From the NCBI GenBank assembly GCA_003524565.1, contig DQGU01000164.1, positions 2,497-27,247 of the forward strand: 24,751 bases of DNA. The letters run 5' to 3'. The notes beneath the pieces are model-generated. The model was not told where the DNA came from and ran no database searches. It was given only the letters and a program-made list of their open reading frames with translations. This document shows positions 1 through 7,878 of this stretch, one piece after another (position 1 is the first letter of the stretch; each line of letters opens with the position of its first letter). This stretch comes from Rhodospirillaceae bacterium (GTDB taxonomy: Bacteria > Pseudomonadota > Alphaproteobacteria > Micavibrionales > UBA2020). Both the position numbers and the translations under genes were made by a program.

Positions 1-1554
1 CTCTTTTTGCTTGGCCCAGTTTTCCTGCAGCTGCGAGGGCAGCTCCACGAAATCCCACTTCACGTTGGTGCCGGTCAGCGACGCATAATCGCCTTTGGCC
101 AGCAGCGCGTGCAAACCATGGCCGAATTCGTGGAACACCGTGCGCACTTCGTCGATGGACAGAAGCGTCGGGTGGTCTTTGGTCGGCTTTTGGAAGTTGC
201 AGACGTTGGTAACGATGGCGAACTGGTTTTCGCCGTCTTCGATACCGCGATTGCGGAAGGTGTTCATCCACGCGCCGCCACTTTTCGCGCCGGGGCGGGC
301 GTAATAATCGCCGTAGAACAGGCCAATCATCTCGCCCGTCTTTTTATCGGTGACTTCATAGACCTTCACGTCTTCGTGATAGACGGGGTATTTCCCCTTC
401 ACTTCGGTCATGTCGATGTTGAAAAGTTTTTCGGCGTGCTTGCGCATACCCTCCAGCACTTTTTCAAGGTCGAAATACGGGCGCAGGGATTCCATAGACA
501 GGCTGAATTCTTCTTCTTTCAGCTTGCGACCGTAATAAGCCATGTCCCACGGCTTGAAATCGGCAATGCCGTCGGTTTTCTGCGCGTAGTCTTTGACTTT
601 TTGCAGGTATTCTTCGGCAGCGGGGCGATAGACTTTTTCGTTTTTGGCGAGGAAGTCGTTCACCGCCTCCGGCGTTTTGGCCATGCGGTTGTCAAGAACG
701 AATGCCGCGTGACTGTCGTAGCCCATGATACCGGCCGCTTCGTGGCGCAGCTTGGCGATTTCCATCGCGTTCTTGGTATTGTCAAACTCGTCCTTGTAAG
801 CGACGTTCGCGAGCGCGCGGGAAATTTCTTCGCGCAGCGCACGGTTTTCGCAATAAGCCATGATATCGAGCGGCGGCGGCGAGAGTTTCACCACAAACTT
901 GCCCGTCAGGCCTGCGGCTTCGGCGGCTTCGCGGTAGGCCGCCTTGGCACGCTCGGGCACGCCCGCCAGTTCGGATTCATCGTCGATGACTTTTTGATAC
1001 GCCGCCACGGATTTCAGGCTGTTGTTTTTATATTCCGTGCGCAGTTCGGTCATTTTTTCGCTAATCTCGCGCAGGCGGGATTTTTGCGTTTCATCCAGCA
1101 GCGCGCCGGAGCGGACGAAGCCTTTATAGGTTTCTTCGAGCAGCATGCGCTGTTCGCCCGACAGTTTCAGGCTGTCTTTCTGGTCGTAAACTTCTTTAAC
1201 GCGCTTGAACAGGTCGGCATCCATCATGATGTCGTTGCTGTGTTTGACGGCAGCGACTTTCAAATCGCCTTCAATCGCGCGCAGGGCGTCGCTGCTGGCG
1301 GCGGCGGAGATATTGCCGAAAACCGTCATGACGCGGCTGAGCGTGCGGCCGGCGAATTCCAGCGCCTCGATGGTGTTTTCAAACGTCGCGGGCGCGCTGT
1401 TGGCCTTGATGGCTTGGATGTCGGCCTTGGCCTCCGCGATACCGGCTTTTTGCGCGGGCAGGAAATGTTCCACCTTCACGCTGTCGAGCGGCGGCGCGCC
1501 GTACGGCAGTTTCGACGGTTCAAGAAGCGGGTTGGTGTCCGGCGTTTTCGACAT
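1..1554 (-). CDS. M3 family zinc oligopeptidase (Dcp/oligopeptidase A type), 3' end outside window
   Basis: This is a cytoplasmic thimet-oligopeptidase-family metallopeptidase that degrades short peptides. The visible 518 codons start at ATG 1554 and stay open to base 1. The zinc motif HEFGH is at residues 475-479, followed by GLH. The third zinc ligand is probably E504 in the DFVELPSQ stretch that typifies the family, and a GTNV segment precedes it as in Dcp. Family members run to roughly 680 residues, so about 160 are missing beyond the window. An AAAGGG-like Shine-Dalgarno lies just upstream of the start, and a plausible promoter lies at 1596-1624. No signal peptide is seen. The family is certain; the choice between peptidyl-dipeptidase Dcp and oligopeptidase A (PrlC) is not, so I give no symbol. 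The opposite strand carries a long open frame here that is only a shadow. Confidence 0.95.
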   Translation of the reverse strand, partial: MSKTPDTNPLLEPSKLPYGAPPLDSVKVEHFLPAQKAGIAEAKADIQAIKANSAPATFENTIEALEFAGRTLSRVMTVFGNISAAASSDALRAIEGDLKVAAVKHSNDIMMDADLFKRVKEVYDQKDSLKLSGEQRMLLEETYKGFVRSGALLDETQKSRLREISEKMTELRTEYKNNSLKSVAAYQKVIDDESELAGVPERAKAAYREAAEAAGLTGKFVVKLSPPPLDIMAYCENRALREEISRALANVAYKDEFDNTKNAMEIAKLRHEAAGIMGYDSHAAFVLDNRMAKTPEAVNDFLAKNEKVYRPAAEEYLQKVKDYAQKTDGIADFKPWDMAYYGRKLKEEEFSLSMESLRPYFDLEKVLEGMRKHAEKLFNIDMTEVKGKYPVYHEDVKVYEVTDKKTGEMIGLFYGDYYARPGAKSGGAWMNTFRNRGIEDGENQFAIVTNVCNFQKPTKDHPTLLSIDEVRTVFHEFGHGLHALLAKGDYASLTGTNVKWDFVELPSQLQENWAKQKE

Positions 1555-1595
1555 GACAGAAAGCCCTTTCAGCGATGTTGTTATTTATGTAATCA

Positions 1596-1624
1596 ATTAT
1601 AGGTCGCGCAGCCGCGCTAAACAA
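1596..1624 (-). promoter_or_regulatory. Candidate promoter of the M3 peptidase gene
   Basis: On the minus strand a perfect TATAAT (1596-1601) follows a TTGTTT -35 (1619-1624) with a 17-base spacer. The -35 matches consensus at three of six positions. The predicted start near 1588 gives a leader of about 35 bases. This is inferred from sequence only. Confidence 0.5.
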
Positions 1625-1629
1625 GGAGA

Positions 1630-1657
1630 TTGCACCCAGAATACGCCCGCATATATT
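1630..1657 (+). promoter_or_regulatory. Weak candidate promoter for the DUF2269 operon
   Basis: TTGCAC (1630-1635) and TATATT (1652-1657) are 16 bases apart in an AT-rich patch of the 213-base divergent gap 1555-1767. The leader would be about 100 bases. A second possibility, TTGTTT near 1705 with a poor -10, cannot be excluded. Nothing else is recognisable in this gap. Confidence 0.3.
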
Positions 1658-1767
1658 AATTTTTCATTGCGCCACCGCAGCGCTTTTCCGGAATGATGAA
1701 ACCTTGTTTCCCTTTCAGGAAAAGTACAGAATGATGCTGCGCACAACCCCGCGCTACTGCCTTATGG

Positions 1768-2244
1768 ATGCCCTGCATGGACAGCTACCAGATTGTCAAA
1801 ACGCTGCATATCCTCGGCTCGGCCGTTTTGTTCGGTACAGGCATCGGCATCGCGTTTTTTATGTACGCATCGCATTTCGCCAAAAACCTGCACGAAAAAT
1901 ATTTCGCCGCGCGCATGACGGTGCTGGCCGATTTTTTGTTCACCACCCCCGCCGTCATCCTGCAACCCCTTACGGGTATCTGGCTGGCCATGAACGGCGG
2001 CTATGGGCTGCATGATTTCTGGCTATCGGTGACATACGCGCTTTATGCGCTGGCCGGGCTTTGCTGGCTGCCTGTGGTCTGGATACAAATCCAGCTGCGC
2101 GGCATGCTGAAGACCGCCATAGAAACGCAAAGCGAACCGCCCGCGCGTTATCACCAGCTGTTTCGTATCTGGTTCGCGCTCGGCTGGCCTGCCTTTATTG
2201 CCCTTATGGCCATATTCGCACTGATGGTCGCAAAACCGGTATGA
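1768..2244 (+). CDS. DUF2269 family integral membrane protein
   Basis: This 158-residue protein has about four hydrophobic segments: near residues 10-35, 50-72, 83-108 and 132-155. The N-terminal KTLHILGSAVLFGTGIGIAFF stretch and the later LQPLTG segment match the DUF2269 family of predicted inner-membrane proteins, whose function is unknown. Start choice is open: ATG 1768 or ATG 1777 (the latter gives MDSYQ), and neither has a Shine-Dalgarno. The stop overlaps the next start in an ATGA arrangement (2241-2244), so the three genes to 3985 are very probably co-translated. The context suggests a membrane partner for the following DUF4166 and reductase-like proteins, which is inference. Confidence 0.85.
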   Translation: MPCMDSYQIVKTLHILGSAVLFGTGIGIAFFMYASHFAKNLHEKYFAARMTVLADFLFTTPAVILQPLTGIWLAMNGGYGLHDFWLSVTYALYALAGLCWLPVVWIQIQLRGMLKTAIETQSEPPARYHQLFRIWFALGWPAFIALMAIFALMVAKPV

Positions 2245-2870
2245 ACATGACAGCTGCAAGCGAACCCGTTTTTAAAAGTATTTTCGGCAACGACTGGCAA
2301 AAACTGCCCCGCGTTTTTCACCGCCATTACGCCTGCCGCGCTGGTACAATCGATACCGCCGCCTGCGAAGGGGTGATGGAAATCCGCACGTCGTGGCTGG
2401 GGCGGATTTTGGCGCCGCTATTTTACCTGTCGGGCACGCTGGTGCCTTATGCGGGCGAGAATATCCGCGCCACGGTGCGTTTTGAAAGCGCGGTAAAGGG
2501 CGGAAAACACGGCATCGTCTTTGACCGCGTTTTTTATTTTCCGGGTAAAAAGCCTTACCGTTTCCGCTCCGTTATGCTGCCCGCCGGCGGGAATGAAATG
2601 ATTGAGCATACGCGCCTTGGGCTTGGCTGGCGCGCGGCTTTTGTCTGGACGGGTGACAAAATCGACATGCGCCACCGCGGCTATACGCTGAATATTTTCG
2701 GCACATCCCTGCCCTTGCCTGTGGAATGGCTGATGGGGCGCGGCAATGCCAGCGAAACGGCGATAGACGATAATAGATTTGCCATGACCATGGACATCAC
2801 GCATCCGCTCTGGGGGCGCGTTTTCGGTTATAGCGGCATATTTACAATGACGGAGGACGCCGCGGCATGA
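2241..2870 (+). CDS. DUF4166 domain protein
   Basis: A 209-residue soluble protein starts at ATG 2241 inside the preceding stop codon. Its sequence resembles DUF4166: an early WxxLP element, then FHR(H), a central E(I)RTSWLGR/LxPLFYLSGTLVP part, and a C-terminal HPLWGRVFGYSGIF block. DUF4166 is known as a domain that can sit C-terminal to saccharopine-dehydrogenase-like domains; here it is a separate gene directly upstream of such a protein. The biochemical role is unknown. The stop overlaps the next start (ATGA at 2867-2870), implying translational coupling. A longer frame upstream inside the DUF2269 gene is a shadow, and the overlap start fits the family length better. Confidence 0.85.
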   Translation: MNMTAASEPVFKSIFGNDWQKLPRVFHRHYACRAGTIDTAACEGVMEIRTSWLGRILAPLFYLSGTLVPYAGENIRATVRFESAVKGGKHGIVFDRVFYFPGKKPYRFRSVMLPAGGNEMIEHTRLGLGWRAAFVWTGDKIDMRHRGYTLNIFGTSLPLPVEWLMGRGNASETAIDDNRFAMTMDITHPLWGRVFGYSGIFTMTEDAAA

Positions 2871-3985
2871 GCGTGCAAAAACGTATTCTTATCCTTGGCG
2901 GCTACGGCAATTTCGGCACCTATATCACGCGCGAACTTGCGCAGGACGCAGGGTTTGAAATCCTTGTCGCCGGGCGCGACGTGGCCAAGGCGGCGACGCT
3001 GGCCGACAGCCTGAAACATGCCCCGGCGACGGTGAAGCCCTGTCTTTTGGACATTCATCATGATTTTCCCGCCGCGCTGGCCGCGCTCGCGCCTGATATC
3101 GTTATTCATACCTGCGGGCCGTTTCAGGGACAGGGATATGATATTGCCCGCGCCTGCATCGCACTTGGTTGCGATTACATCGACCTTGCCGACGGGCGAG
3201 AATATGTGGCCAACATCGGCACGCTGGATGCGCAGGCCAAGGCGCAAGGATGCCGCATTATCAGCGGCGCCAGCTCCGTCCCTGCCATGACGGCGGCGGT
3301 TATCGACCACTACCTGCCCGCCTTCGCCAGTTTCACGGCGCTTGATTACGGCATCAGCACGGCGCAGCGCACCACGCCGGGCGTCGGCACCGCCGCATCC
3401 CTGCTCAGTTATGCGGGTAAACCTTTTGAAACCTTGCAAAACGGCGCGCCGCATACTGTCTATGGCTGGCAATGTTTGCAGCGCCGGACATTTCCGCAGC
3501 TGGGCACCCGTTTGATGGCGCGCTGCGACATTCCCGACCTTGCCCTGTTCCCCAAGCGTTATCCGGCGCTGCGCGATATTACCTTTCTGGCGGGGGTGGA
3601 GGTTTGGACGCAGCAAGCCCTGCTCTGGCTTCTCAGCGGGTTGGTACGGCTAGGCCTTATGCGCAGCCTGTCTGTCATGGCGGGGGCTTTGGTCAAATTA
3701 AATCCACTGTTCAACATTTTTGGCAGCGACCGCAGCGGTTTCTACCTGCGTATGCAGGGCACAGGTCATGACGGTGCGGCTTGTGAAAAAAGCTTCTACC
3801 TGATTGCCCGCCAGGGTCACGGCCCGCACCTGCCCACGCTGCCTGCCCTTATCATGGCGCGCAAACTGCTGGCCAGCCGTGCCGACCTGCCCGCCGGCGC
3901 AATGCCCTGCGTCGGTCTGATGACTCTGGACGAATACATTGCCGCCATCGGCGATTTGGATATCGAGGTTATCCGGCCGGATTGA
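2867..3985 (+). CDS. Saccharopine-dehydrogenase-like NAD(P)-binding protein
   Basis: This 372-residue protein opens with a Rossmann dinucleotide-binding motif, ILGGYGNFGTYI, at about residues 8-19. A CGPF(Q)GQGY segment near residues 83-92 and a DGREY(V)AN segment near 105-112 follow, both typical of saccharopine dehydrogenase/reductase-like proteins, including trans-acting enoyl reductases. It lacks evident lysine-pathway neighbours, so true saccharopine metabolism is unlikely; a reductase acting on a lipid or other hydrophobic substrate is a guess based on its membrane-protein neighbour. Residues about 240-270 are hydrophobic and may touch the membrane. It is the last gene of the ATGA-coupled trio, and 86 bases separate it from potA. 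Confidence 0.85.
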   Translation: MSVQKRILILGGYGNFGTYITRELAQDAGFEILVAGRDVAKAATLADSLKHAPATVKPCLLDIHHDFPAALAALAPDIVIHTCGPFQGQGYDIARACIALGCDYIDLADGREYVANIGTLDAQAKAQGCRIISGASSVPAMTAAVIDHYLPAFASFTALDYGISTAQRTTPGVGTAASLLSYAGKPFETLQNGAPHTVYGWQCLQRRTFPQLGTRLMARCDIPDLALFPKRYPALRDITFLAGVEVWTQQALLWLLSGLVRLGLMRSLSVMAGALVKLNPLFNIFGSDRSGFYLRMQGTGHDGAACEKSFYLIARQGHGPHLPTLPALIMARKLLASRADLPAGAMPCVGLMTLDEYIAAIGDLDIEVIRPD

Positions 3986-4036
3986 CCCGCCCCATTTATC
4001 ATAATCAAAAAGACCGCAATCGTCCCCGTTCTGCCG

Positions 4037-4065
4037 TTGAAGCGCGCAGCCGAACGTAATATTAT
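4037..4065 (+). promoter_or_regulatory. potA promoter implying a leaderless mRNA
   Basis: TTGAAG (4037-4042) and TATTAT (4060-4065) are separated by exactly 17 bases and match consensus at four and five of six positions. The normal -10 to +1 distance places the transcription start at 4071-4073, on the A of the potA ATG at 4072. No Shine-Dalgarno precedes that ATG, which fits a leaderless transcript. Confidence 0.55.
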
Positions 4066-4071
4066 CACGGC

Positions 4072-5088
4072 ATGTCAGACCGTCTTGTTATTCAATCCGT
4101 TACGAAATTTTTTGGCAGCGCGCAAAACCCCGTGCGCGCCGTGGACGATTTGTCGCTGAATGTGCGGGAGAATGAATTCTTCACCCTGCTCGGCCCCTCT
4201 GGCTGCGGCAAGACCACGCTGCTGCGTTTAATTGCAGGACTTGAATCTTGCGATACAGGGAAAATCCTTCTCGACGGCGTTGACATCGCCGGGTTGCCCG
4301 CGAACAAACGCCCCGTGAATACCGTGTTTCAAAGCTATGCGCTGTTTCCGCACATGACGGTTGCAGACAATATCGGCTTTGGCATGAGCATGCAGGGCAA
4401 AGATGCCAAAGACATAGAAAAGGCCACCGCAGACGCGCTTGCGCTGATGCGCATGGAAAACTTCGGCGCGCGCTATCCGTCCGAACTGTCGGGCGGGCAG
4501 CAGCAGCGTGTGGCGCTGGCGCGCGCGCTTGTCAACCGTCCGAAAATTCTTTTGCTCGATGAATCCCTCTCCGCGCTGGACTACAAACTGCGCAAGGATA
4601 TGCAGATAGAACTGAAACGCCTGCAGCGCGAAACCGAAATCACCTTCATCTTCGTCACCCATGACCAGGAAGAAGCGCTGTCGATGTCCGACCGCATTGC
4701 GGTGATGGAACGCGGGCGCATCGGCCAGCTGGGCACGCCGCAGGAAATTTATCATCGCCCCGTATCGCGCTACGTCGCCGATTTTATCGGCATTTGCAAT
4801 TTCGTTGCCGCGCCCAGTCTCGGGCTCAGCGAAAGCGGCCACATCGGTTTCCGCCCCGAAGACGCCACCTTGCTTATCCGCGAAGGCCAGCAGCCGGACG
4901 TTGCGGGGCCTATCGTGCATGGCAAGCTGGATGCGCTGTCGTACCACGGCGCTGTCACTTATTATCAGGTCACGCTTGATAGCGGCGAGACCGTGACCGT
5001 GGCCGACCACGAAAAGCTTCCCGTCGGGGTCGATGCGCGCGTGCGTGTGGCACTCCTGCCCGACATGCTTATCCGGTGCGCATCGTGA
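4072..5088 (+). CDS. potA: Spermidine/putrescine ABC transporter ATP-binding protein PotA
   Basis: This is the ATPase that powers polyamine uptake at the inner face of the membrane, with 338 residues. Walker A is GPSGCGKTT (41-49), the Q-loop glutamine is Q87, the signature is LSGGQ (139-143), Walker B with catalytic glutamate is LLLDE (160-164), and the switch histidine is H197. The D-loop reads DESLSALDYKLRK, with Ser where most importers have Pro; E. coli PotA has the same form, which supports polyamine specificity. The C-terminal 100 residues form the TOBE regulatory domain with a GFRPED motif. It heads an A-B-C-D operon, and its stop overlaps the potB start (TGATG). No Shine-Dalgarno is seen at ATG 4072. 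Confidence 0.95.
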   Translation: MSDRLVIQSVTKFFGSAQNPVRAVDDLSLNVRENEFFTLLGPSGCGKTTLLRLIAGLESCDTGKILLDGVDIAGLPANKRPVNTVFQSYALFPHMTVADNIGFGMSMQGKDAKDIEKATADALALMRMENFGARYPSELSGGQQQRVALARALVNRPKILLLDESLSALDYKLRKDMQIELKRLQRETEITFIFVTHDQEEALSMSDRIAVMERGRIGQLGTPQEIYHRPVSRYVADFIGICNFVAAPSLGLSESGHIGFRPEDATLLIREGQQPDVAGPIVHGKLDALSYHGAVTYYQVTLDSGETVTVADHEKLPVGVDARVRVALLPDMLIRCAS

Positions 5089-5966
5089 TGCGGCTGTCGT
5101 CCGGCACCAAATTGTTGCTGCCCTTCCTTGCGGTCATGACCGTATTTTTCATGGCGCCGCTTTGCATCGCGCTTGGTTATTCCTTCATGGCGCCCGACCC
5201 GATGGGCGGCGTGAAGCCCGCATTTTCCCTTTCCGGCTATCAGCAGTTTTTATACTCCGCCGACCTCGACGGCAATCTGCAATGGGATACACGGTACCTC
5301 GAAATCATTTTCGGCTCGACCAAGCTTGCGGTGATGGCGACACTCGCCTGCCTGCTTATCGGCTTTCCGATGGCGTGGTTCATGGCGACACGCCCCGCGC
5401 ACCAGCGCGACGCGTGGATGATACTCATCACCATCCCGTTCTGGACAAATCTTTTGATACGCACCTATGCGTGGATACTTATCCTGCGCAGCAACGGGCT
5501 TGTAAACCGCGGGCTTCTTGAAACGGGCATCATCGATGCGCCGCTGGAGCTTTTGTACAACCCCTATGCCGTCGGCATGGGGCTTGTTTACAGCTATCTG
5601 CCTTTTATGATTTTGCCGATTTACTCCAGCCTCGAGCGTATGGACTGGCGGCTGGTGGAGGCCGCACAAGACCTCTACGCCACCCGCCTGCGCATCCTGT
5701 GGCATGTCGTATTGCCCGCCAGCGTGCCCGGCATTGTCGGCGGCACTATTCTTGTTTTCATTCCGACCATCGGTTCGTTCCTTGCGGCGAACCTTTTGGG
5801 CGGCGGCCGCAACATGATGCTCGGCAACCTGATTGAAAACCAGTTCGGCATGGCGCGCAACTGGCCCTTTGGCGCAGCGATTTCGGTATTGCTTATCGCC
5901 TTTGTCATGATAGGGCTGATGCTTATCGCCCGCCGCGGCCAAGGGCTGAAAGGGGTGGTTGGATGA
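5088..5966 (+). CDS. potB: Spermidine/putrescine ABC transporter permease PotB
   Basis: An inner-membrane permease of 292 residues with about six membrane spans, the first at residues 8-30. The EAA loop that docks onto the ATPase is visible as EAAQDLYATR near residues 190-199, followed by LPASVPGIVGG. I chose ATG 5088, which overlaps the potA stop codon (TGATG); GTG codons at 5076 and 5085 are in frame but less likely. The gene ends in an ATGA overlap with potC. Gene order and the EAA loop make the assignment firm. Confidence 0.94.
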   Translation: MRLSSGTKLLLPFLAVMTVFFMAPLCIALGYSFMAPDPMGGVKPAFSLSGYQQFLYSADLDGNLQWDTRYLEIIFGSTKLAVMATLACLLIGFPMAWFMATRPAHQRDAWMILITIPFWTNLLIRTYAWILILRSNGLVNRGLLETGIIDAPLELLYNPYAVGMGLVYSYLPFMILPIYSSLERMDWRLVEAAQDLYATRLRILWHVVLPASVPGIVGGTILVFIPTIGSFLAANLLGGGRNMMLGNLIENQFGMARNWPFGAAISVLLIAFVMIGLMLIARRGQGLKGVVG

Positions 5967-6754
5967 AAGCAAACCCCAAAAACATGCCCGGTTTCGGCCT
6001 TGTCACATGGCTTGGTCTTGCGTTTTTGTACCTGCCTATTTTCGCGGTTATCGCCTTTTCGTTCAACAGCGGCCGGCTGGTGACCGTCTGGGAAGGCTTC
6101 AGCTTTGAGTGGTATCCCCGCGCGCTTGGCAATCATGACCTGCAACGCGCGACCATGAACTCCCTTATCGTCGCCGTCGGGGCGACGTTTATCGGCACAG
6201 TCATCGCGCTGGCCGCGGCGCTGGCGCTGCATGGCGGCGGCGTGCCGAAGCCCGTCAAAACAGCGTCCTATACCATGATGGCACTGCCGCTGCTGGTACC
6301 GGAAATCGTGATTGCGGTGACCACCATGGCTTTTTTCGCGGCCATCAATCTGCGCCTCGGCCTTATCAACGTGCTTATCGCGCATATCGTGTTTTGCATT
6401 CCCTTCGCCTATGCCCCCATCCGTGCACGGATTGCGACCATCCCCAAAAGCATGTCCGAAGCGGCCAAAGACCTTTATGCCGACGAATGGCAAGCCTTCC
6501 GCCATGTCACGCTGCCGCTTTTGACGCCGGGGATTTTTTCCGGCGCACTGCTGGCCTTTATTACCTCCCTCGACGATTTCATCATCACGCTGATGGTCGC
6601 CCCGCCCGGCGCCAGCACCCTGCCCGTTGAAATCTACAGCAAGGTCAAACGCGGTATCACCCCCGAAATCAATGCAGCTGCATCGATGCTACTGGCGTTT
6701 TCTATTTTTATCGTACTCCTGTCATATATCATCAACCGCAAGAAAGTGATTTAA
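5963..6754 (+). CDS. potC: Spermidine/putrescine ABC transporter permease PotC
   Basis: The second permease of the importer has 263 residues and about six membrane spans. The EAA loop reads EAAKDLYADEWQAF near residues 168-181 and is followed by LPLLTPGIFSGALLAF and the conserved SLDDFIIT segment typical of PotC. The start at 5963 sits in the potB stop (ATGA), so translation is coupled. The stop at 6754 is only three bases before potD. PotB and PotC together form the channel energised by PotA. Confidence 0.94.
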   Translation: MKANPKNMPGFGLVTWLGLAFLYLPIFAVIAFSFNSGRLVTVWEGFSFEWYPRALGNHDLQRATMNSLIVAVGATFIGTVIALAAALALHGGGVPKPVKTASYTMMALPLLVPEIVIAVTTMAFFAAINLRLGLINVLIAHIVFCIPFAYAPIRARIATIPKSMSEAAKDLYADEWQAFRHVTLPLLTPGIFSGALLAFITSLDDFIITLMVAPPGASTLPVEIYSKVKRGITPEINAAASMLLAFSIFIVLLSYIINRKKVI

Positions 6755-6757
6755 ACC

Positions 6758-7807
6758 ATGAACGTTAAACCATCGGCACTTATCGGCATCATACTGGTCG
6801 TCGGGATTTTCGCCGCAGGGCTGTTCTACGCCGCGCAAAACAGCGGGCCGAAGCTCTATGTCTATATCTGGGACACCTATGCCGACAGCGAGCTTTTCAA
6901 AAAATTCGAACAGGAAACCGGCATCAAAGTCGTCACCGAAATTTATTCCAGCAACGACGCGCTGATGGCCAAACTGAAATCCGGCGCGCGCTACGACATC
7001 GTCGCGCCGTCAGGAAACTATGTGCCGCTGCTGCTGGAACAAAAACTGCTCCAGCCCCTGCCGGAAAGCGTATCCGCCATCGGCAAAAACCTGACCGAGA
7101 ACATCAAAGAACCCGTCTATGACCCGAATTACAATTACGCCATGCCGCTGTTTTACGGCACGACGGGCATTGCGGTGAATACCAAACTGGTCAGCGAAGA
7201 CATCACCAGCTGGTCGCAATTCTTTGACCGCCCGACGGACGAAGCGCCGAGCCTTGGCGTTCTTGACGATACCTCGACCGTCATGGCGCTGGCCTCCATC
7301 GCCATCGGCCGCAAAAACTGCGACGGCAGCGAAGACACGCTGAAGATGCTGCAGGACCTTCTGGTCGGCCAGCGTCCGCAGGTGAAGCTTTACGGCTCCG
7401 ACGGCTATTTCGAGCGCATGGCCGCAGGCGAAGTTGCCATGCAAATGGCCTGGAGCGGCGACGTCTATACCGCCCGTCAGGAAAACCCGGACTTGAAATA
7501 CATCTATCCGGTTGAAGGCGTGGAGCTTTGGATGGACAGCCTTGCTATCCCCGCCAATGCGCAGAATACAGAAGGCGCCGCCAAGTTCATCGCCTTTGTG
7601 ATGAGCCCGCAAAACCAGGCGAAATACTCTGAATTCTCCGGCCAGATTCCCACGCACAAAGACACGGGCAAATTCCTGTCGAACGACATACAAAACGCGC
7701 CGGAATTCAACATCCCGCAAAGCGCGCACACCTATGTGTCCTTTGCCTGCCCCGCCGAAGTGGTGCAAGCTTATGGCCGCATCTGGGAAAATCTGCTGCG
7801 CAACTAA
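6758..7807 (+). CDS. potD: Polyamine ABC transporter periplasmic binding protein PotD
   Basis: This 349-residue solute-binding protein captures polyamines in the periplasm. A hydrophobic segment (residues 8-26) is followed by a short linker and the PotD-like start of the mature fold, LYVYIWDTYAD. No lipobox cysteine is present, so it is either cleaved near the FYA-AQ site or stays as an uncleaved membrane anchor. The central SGARYDIVAPSGNYV and the later MAWSGDVYTA segments match the PotD/PotF family. It closes the potABCD operon. Whether spermidine or putrescine is preferred cannot be read from sequence. Confidence 0.93.
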   Translation: MNVKPSALIGIILVVGIFAAGLFYAAQNSGPKLYVYIWDTYADSELFKKFEQETGIKVVTEIYSSNDALMAKLKSGARYDIVAPSGNYVPLLLEQKLLQPLPESVSAIGKNLTENIKEPVYDPNYNYAMPLFYGTTGIAVNTKLVSEDITSWSQFFDRPTDEAPSLGVLDDTSTVMALASIAIGRKNCDGSEDTLKMLQDLLVGQRPQVKLYGSDGYFERMAAGEVAMQMAWSGDVYTARQENPDLKYIYPVEGVELWMDSLAIPANAQNTEGAAKFIAFVMSPQNQAKYSEFSGQIPTHKDTGKFLSNDIQNAPEFNIPQSAHTYVSFACPAEVVQAYGRIWENLLRN

Positions 7808-7833
7808 TCTGCCAGCAACCTGAACACCCGCGG

Positions 7834-7878
7834 GTGGCAGGAGGCCATGGAGCTTAGGTTCCGGACGCTTCCTGCCAC
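7834..7878. other. Inverted repeat between convergent potD and antiporter genes
   Basis: GTGGCAGGA (7834-7842) and TCCTGCCAC (7870-7878) are perfect inverted copies; the stem extends to 12 pairs if one G-T pair is allowed, with a loop of about 21 bases. It overlaps a 12-base palindrome at 7825-7836 and an alternative CTGCCA partner at 7809-7814. It covers the end of the antiporter gene. There is no T-run, so it is not a classic intrinsic terminator, but it may help stop converging transcription. Confidence 0.35.

Noticed and set aside
7..1602. A 531-codon plus-strand open frame opposite the M3 peptidase
   Set aside because: The minus strand encodes a clear M3 peptidase with HEFGH; the plus frame has no recognisable domain and is a shadow of high-GC codon use.
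2061..2240. An upstream extension of the DUF4166 gene inside the DUF2269 gene
   Set aside because: The frame is open but lies fully within conserved DUF2269 sequence, and the ATGA overlap start at 2241 gives the family length.
4228..5010. A 260-codon minus-strand open frame inside potA
   Set aside because: It lies entirely opposite conserved PotA motifs and its translation has no family features.
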